Positions 59,897-64,000 of a stretch of 64,000 nt of DNA are shown one piece after another. The stretch lies in NCBI RefSeq assembly GCF_907164915.1, contig NC_061863.1, forward strand, positions 8,548,340-8,612,339, read 5' to 3'. The translations under genes were made by a program, and so were the position numbers. The DNA comes from Impatiens glandulifera (Eukaryota; Streptophyta; Magnoliopsida; Ericales; Balsaminaceae). The stretch's first letter is position 1, and each line of letters starts with the position of its first letter. The notes beneath the pieces are model-generated. The model saw nothing but the letters and a program-made list of their open reading frames with translations, did not search any database and was not told where the DNA came from.

Positions 59897-60655
59897 TGTT
59901 AGGATCTAAGTCGGGGCTGACGGACCGGGGTCTGGCCGGTTAACACTTAGTTGTTGGCGTTTAATCCTATTAGAGATTAACACCGGGTTTCAATACTACA
60001 CAAACTGTCACAAACTCTTGAACCGAGTTCAAGTGCGGAAGTGGTTTGTTTCAAGTTGAAGCAGCACACACGGGATGAATAGAGATAAGTTAAGGATAAA
60101 GTCGGTTTGGAGATTAGGAAGTCGGTTTGAGGTTTAGTAAATCGGTTAAGGTGATGTAAATCGGTCAGAGCGGTATGAGTCAGTTAAAGAGTAGAACCGG
60201 CAGAAAGTAAATGACAAGACAGGTTTTTATGGATGTTCGGAGATAAAGCTCCTACGTCACCCCTTCTTCTCGAAACCGCAAGAAGGATATTCACTAAGGG
60301 ATACACAAACACAATACCCGATCGAGTCTTATTTTCTGCTCGATAATCACTCTTACAATTTTCACAGAAATTGTAATCACACTTCAAATGCACACTTAAG
60401 CCTTTTGATCTTAGAGAGATAAACACAACTTGTAACTTGGGTTGTTGTGACTACTAGGACTTAACTCTTGTGTCTTAAAAACTGCATTTACTCCTCTTCA
60501 GCTCCTTCTTTTATAGGTGAAATGTGCCAACGGTCACATTTCTTCAACGGATACCTTCAGGGTAATCCTTGAATCTGATTGGTTGAGCAGAGGTTCAGTG
60601 TTACAGTACTGGCGGTTTAAGCTTCCAAGGCATAGGTCAAACCGGTTTGGAAAAG
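59897..60655 (-). repeat. Partial solo LTR of the SIRE-like Copia family
   Basis: Read on the minus strand it ends GATCCTAACA exactly like the LTR at 17,932-19,081. The two share GCACTTGAACTCGGTTCAAG, TTTGTGACA, GAAGAAGGGGTGA(C/T)GTAGGAG and AAATGTGACCGTT in the same order. The 5' part of the LTR is missing, and no internal sequence or primer site adjoins it. Confidence 0.82.
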
Positions 60656-60738
60656 ACCCTTTTTGCAAGGTTTATCAGGCGTGGGCCTTTTTTTAGAATT
60701 AGACCCCTTATCAGGGCCATTTCATCAAATTTCCCTAA
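60656..60738 (-). mobile_element. Possible MULE terminal fragment
   Basis: The minus strand from 60,738 reads GGGAAATTTGATGAAATGGC then CCTGATAAGGGGTCTAATTC. This resembles the layout of the MULE TIR at 38,526 (GGGAAATTGGACTAAATGAC). Only one end is present and no target duplication is visible. Confidence 0.3.
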
Positions 60739-61400
60739 AAAAAAATAGTTAAGAACTAAATTATTTAGAATATTTATTATAAATATATTTGTTTTCACAT
60801 AAAAATCTAAACTTGACTTCATTTTTTATTTATTTATTGCTATAACAACATTTCAAACATTCAGTTTCAATTATGATAAGCAATATACTAGAGCAAATTT
60901 TAGGAAACCAAACTTGCCCCGAAAATTTGGTACCTAAGTAATCCAAATTTTTTTTATCTAACTTACTAATAGTGGTACATATATTTTGGCTAGTCCAATG
61001 ATTGGACATTATTGTATGTACCGAATTTTTATTCTTATTTCAAACAAAAGTTATTATAGACAGAGAGCTCACTAATTTTGATATTATTAATTAATTGGAG
61101 GATTTATATTTATGAATTAATCTTTCATTATTTTACCACTCTCTTATAAATTATGTTTATATTGTTATCTTACCTCCACTCTTGAAAATTAATGTCGAAA
61201 AACATTATTTATAATACAATTCAAACTATTTTTTTTTCAAAAAATAAATAAAAATTATTCAATTCATTCTCAATTTATTAAATTAAATATTAACGTGACA
61301 TAGTACAAGATTTTATAATTTTAAAATATATTCAACCACCTTTCTTTAATAATGTTAATTATAGACAATTCACAAAATTAGGAAGAAGGAAGAAAGAGTA
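60739..61400. other. AT-rich intergenic sequence
   Basis: No coding content or element recognised. Confidence 0.6.
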
Positions 61401-61465
61401 AAGCTCTGAAAAGTTTAGGTTTTCGGTGAAAATTCCGGCAACAAATTCTCTCATCATGAATAACA

Positions 61466-61550
61466 CGATCGACACGATCGGCACGAACGACACGATCGAC
61501 ATGGACGAAACGATCGACACGATTTGCACGGTATCAAGATCGCGGTTAGC
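61466..61550 (+). repeat. 9-bp tandem repeat (ACACGATCG type)
   Basis: Imperfect units such as ACACGATCG, GCACGAACG and ACACGATCG run in tandem. A second short run is at about 61,602-61,632. They lie upstream of the LINE ORF1 remnant, perhaps in its 5' UTR. Confidence 0.7.
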
Positions 61551-61792
61551 TTATTGTGATCACGCTGTTAGTTGCTCAGTGTCTATTGTCAAATGTGCGC
61601 ACAATCGGCACAATCGACACGAACGACACGGTATCAGCTCTAATTTCTAGGTCGGTCATTCATCTACAAATCTTGGTTGGAAGGTTAGGGTTTCTGGTTT
61701 ACCCTGTTTTGTATAGCTAGGGTTTCTGGTATACCATATTCTGTAATTGGTCTTTTTAATTGTTTTGTTGCTTTGTTCGGTTCTTCATTAAA

Positions 61793-62704
61793 ATGGGAAG
61801 AAAAAAAAACAATAAGTATAAGGAAATCAAAGAATTTGTGATGAAAGGTTTAAGGAGATAGCTGAAAAAAATTTGATATAATTGCTGAAAAAATAATATA
61901 GGAAAAACAGAAATGCAGCAAAGATAAGGAACCAATTGTTGTAAAAAATTATAAAGAAAATGTTGCAGGAAAACATGGGAACAAAGAAGTAATTTGGAAT
62001 GTTAGTTATAATGAAAGAGCCAACCTGTTTGGTCTTAAAAACCAGATTACCAAACTCCTAATGCATTCTAAGAAGGGTGAAATCACAATCAGTAAAGAGA
62101 AAGCTTATCAAATAACAGTCCAACTCAATATTCATTATCTCCACGACTGGAATTTACTGAAGAAAATAGAATATAAGGAAATAGTTAAATGATCAGATGA
62201 TGCAATGAAGGAGCTGATGAAGGCTCCCAAAACCAAGACCTACACTATCAGAAGTAATTCAACATAGAAAGTCAACGAGGTATGGAAGAATAAATCAGAA
62301 AAAAATCTAAAGATCATGCCTATAAAGGAAAAATCTACTTGGGGGATATCCAAACAAAGGTAGAGGTACTCAACTCTCCTTTTGAATTCAAATTGCCTTC
62401 TAAAGTAGAGGAGAAATGTATTGAAGATTGGGAGTTTGTAGTGGTTGGAAACTTCATTGGAAAAAACAGAGTATCATTCCCAACTACCAAAGAGGCTCTA
62501 GGAGAAAAGGGGCTTGAAAAAGTTTCTGCAAATATACATGATCTCTGCTTCCTACAATTCTAAAAAGACTCAAATCTGAAAGAAATCTTGGAGAAAGGGC
62601 ATACTTACATAGGATCAAATTGTATGAAGCTAGAAAAGTGGTCAGAAAAAATGAACTACAAAGCAAACCAAAAGAAACAGTCCAGATTTGGTTCAAGTTT
62701 TGGA
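61793..62704 (+). pseudogene. LINE ORF1 remnant with DUF4283-like region
   Basis: The ATG at 61,793 opens MGRKKNNKYKEIKEFVMKG, then a stop. In-frame pieces continue with KAYQITVQLNIHYLHDWN and, in 62,339-62,563, DWEFVVVGNFIGKNRVSF and LEKVSANIHDLCFLQF. Past a stop comes LKEILEKGHTYIGSNCMKLE. The order vvGkFlG ... v..LgnG.flF.F ... VLekGp..i.g is that of the DUF4283 domain in ORF1 of plant LINEs. The remnant ends sharply at 62,704, where the duplicated polygalacturonase flank begins. Confidence 0.55.
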
Positions 62705-64000
62705 TAGAAGACATCTCACGTCCGAGATGCTCATATACTTGTTGATACGGTCACGAGTTCTGAGTCTTTCCCAGAAGACAAGTCATCGAATGAACTAGTG
62801 TCGAGGAATGATCTTGGTTGACCATACGAGAGGAGCCCGTTTTTGTTTGTTTTTTAATCGACCATTTACTAATTTCAGCATTTACCTTCTTTTCATCCAA
62901 CCAATAATCTCATTCACATTAATATTCTTTTTACCTCATTCAAACAATTACTAATCCCATGACCTCATTTCGAGCATAATTTGTACCAACCTCTCGATCA
63001 GCTTCATTGAAACGTATATCCTCCACAATATTTAGTATTTTGTACCGACGTCTTTACACTCATTTCGTTCAACCAACCACCACCTTAACACCGATATTTT
63101 TCGTTCCCCAATCGACCAATACAAATCTTGTGACTTCATTTCGAGTATTTTATACTGATCCATTTTTACCCTAATTTCGGTCCATTAACAATCTCATTCA
63201 TATTAGTATTTTTGTATCTCAATCGACCAATCACTAATCCCATGACCTCATATCAAGTATATTTTGTACCGACCTCCCGATCCCCTTTATCACAACTTAT
63301 ATCCTCCACATATTTAGTATTTTGTACTAAATATTTATAATTTTGTTTATGGGTATATGATTTATATGATTAATAATTCAAAATAAACCCCTCAACCCAC
63401 ATTAAACATATATCATCCTCTTCTCCAAAAAAAACATATATCATCCTATAACATTAAATAAAACAAAACATCTAAGAACTTAATAAAATATTAAAATGTC
63501 GCAAATTTATCGGCGTATGTTTATAAAGATATTTGGTAGAATTTAAAACATATGTGTTTTTTTTTTAACAAATTTATTTCATTAAAAGAATAACGCAATA
63601 CTAGATCAGCCAATCTCGATGATGCCTAAAACAAAAACACCAATGGGACAAGCCAAAACCAAAACCCACCCGTATAACATGCTCATGACCAACTTTCACA
63701 CCTAAACAAATAACCATACATATAATTTATAGGTTATAAATTCAAAACTTATATATATCTTTTTTAATCTTAATTTTTTAATTATTCGTTCCAATTTTAT
63801 GAACGGATCAACCTGAAACCTGACATAAATATTTATTTACACTCATAAATGTATCCAAATCAACCACAACTCTCCCCTAACAAAGTAACCACAACTCTCT
63901 CCTAACAATGTAGAATTAAACATAATTCTATCTATAAATAATGAAGTGTATAGTATATTTAGTGAATGGGCAAATAATATAGCATAATATGGATAGAGAA
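62704..64000. repeat. Segmental duplication block, right copy (of 28,037-29,545)
   Basis: Collinear with the flank of polygalacturonase 2 from ATAGAAGACATCTCACGTCC to the edge of the window (AGTGAATGGGCAAATAATAT...GGATAGAGAA). In the 29-kb copy the stop codon of polygalacturonase 2 lies only about 145 bases past the equivalent of position 64,000. It lacks the LINE insertion at 28,643-28,862. It contains short extra bases, for example a second CCACAACTCTC(T/C)CCTAACAA near 63,870. Confidence 0.92.

Overview
This is nuclear DNA of a flowering plant, probably a eudicot. It is AT-rich, its genes have introns with GT..AG borders, and it is crowded with plant-type transposable elements (Copia LTR elements, LINEs, a MULE, a CACTA-like element and a hAT MITE). 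The species cannot be named from the sequence. Only two genes look intact: paralogous GH28 polygalacturonases on the minus strand at 6,161-8,558 and 29,684-32,335. Both have ten exons with the same intron phases, including a first coding exon that holds only the ATG. A third copy of the sequence that lies downstream of these genes begins near 62,704 and runs off the right edge, so a third polygalacturonase probably starts just beyond 64,000.

Layout. 1-4,700: degenerate Copia element (+). 5,980-9,540: polygalacturonase unit 1. 9,990-14,893: non-coding repetitive DNA with a ~68-bp tandem array. 14,894-17,931: SIRE-like Copia deletion derivative whose LTR carries hairpin repeats. 17,932-23,610: second SIRE-like Copia element, broken by a CACTA-like element (to 24,802). 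24,808-26,560: ~320-bp tandem array whose monomers carry tRNA-like A and B boxes. 27,481-29,545: LINE fragments and the flank repeated at 62,704-64,000. 29,684-38,516: polygalacturonase unit 2, with a Copia element (33,110-37,465) in its 5' region. 38,526-47,181: an 8.66-kb MULE with long TIRs and a 9-bp target duplication, carrying a broken mudrA-like transposase and a broken convergent DUF1985/Ulp1 (C48) gene. 48,843-49,525: F-box pseudogene. 49,600-51,640: Copia and LINE remnants. 51,762-52,558: hAT-type MITE. 54,233-59,551: complete Copia element (-) with a 5-bp target duplication but several stops. 59,897-60,655: partial solo LTR. 61,793-62,704: LINE ORF1 remnant.

The host genes belong to cell-wall pectin metabolism and expanded by segmental duplication. 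Almost everything else is transposon-derived. The most unusual structures are the arrays of 19-bp near-palindromes inside the MULE, which invert orientation across its middle; the tandem exon-intron duplications in its Ulp1 gene; the SINE-like tandem array; and a LINE insertion whose filled and empty target sites are both present in the window.
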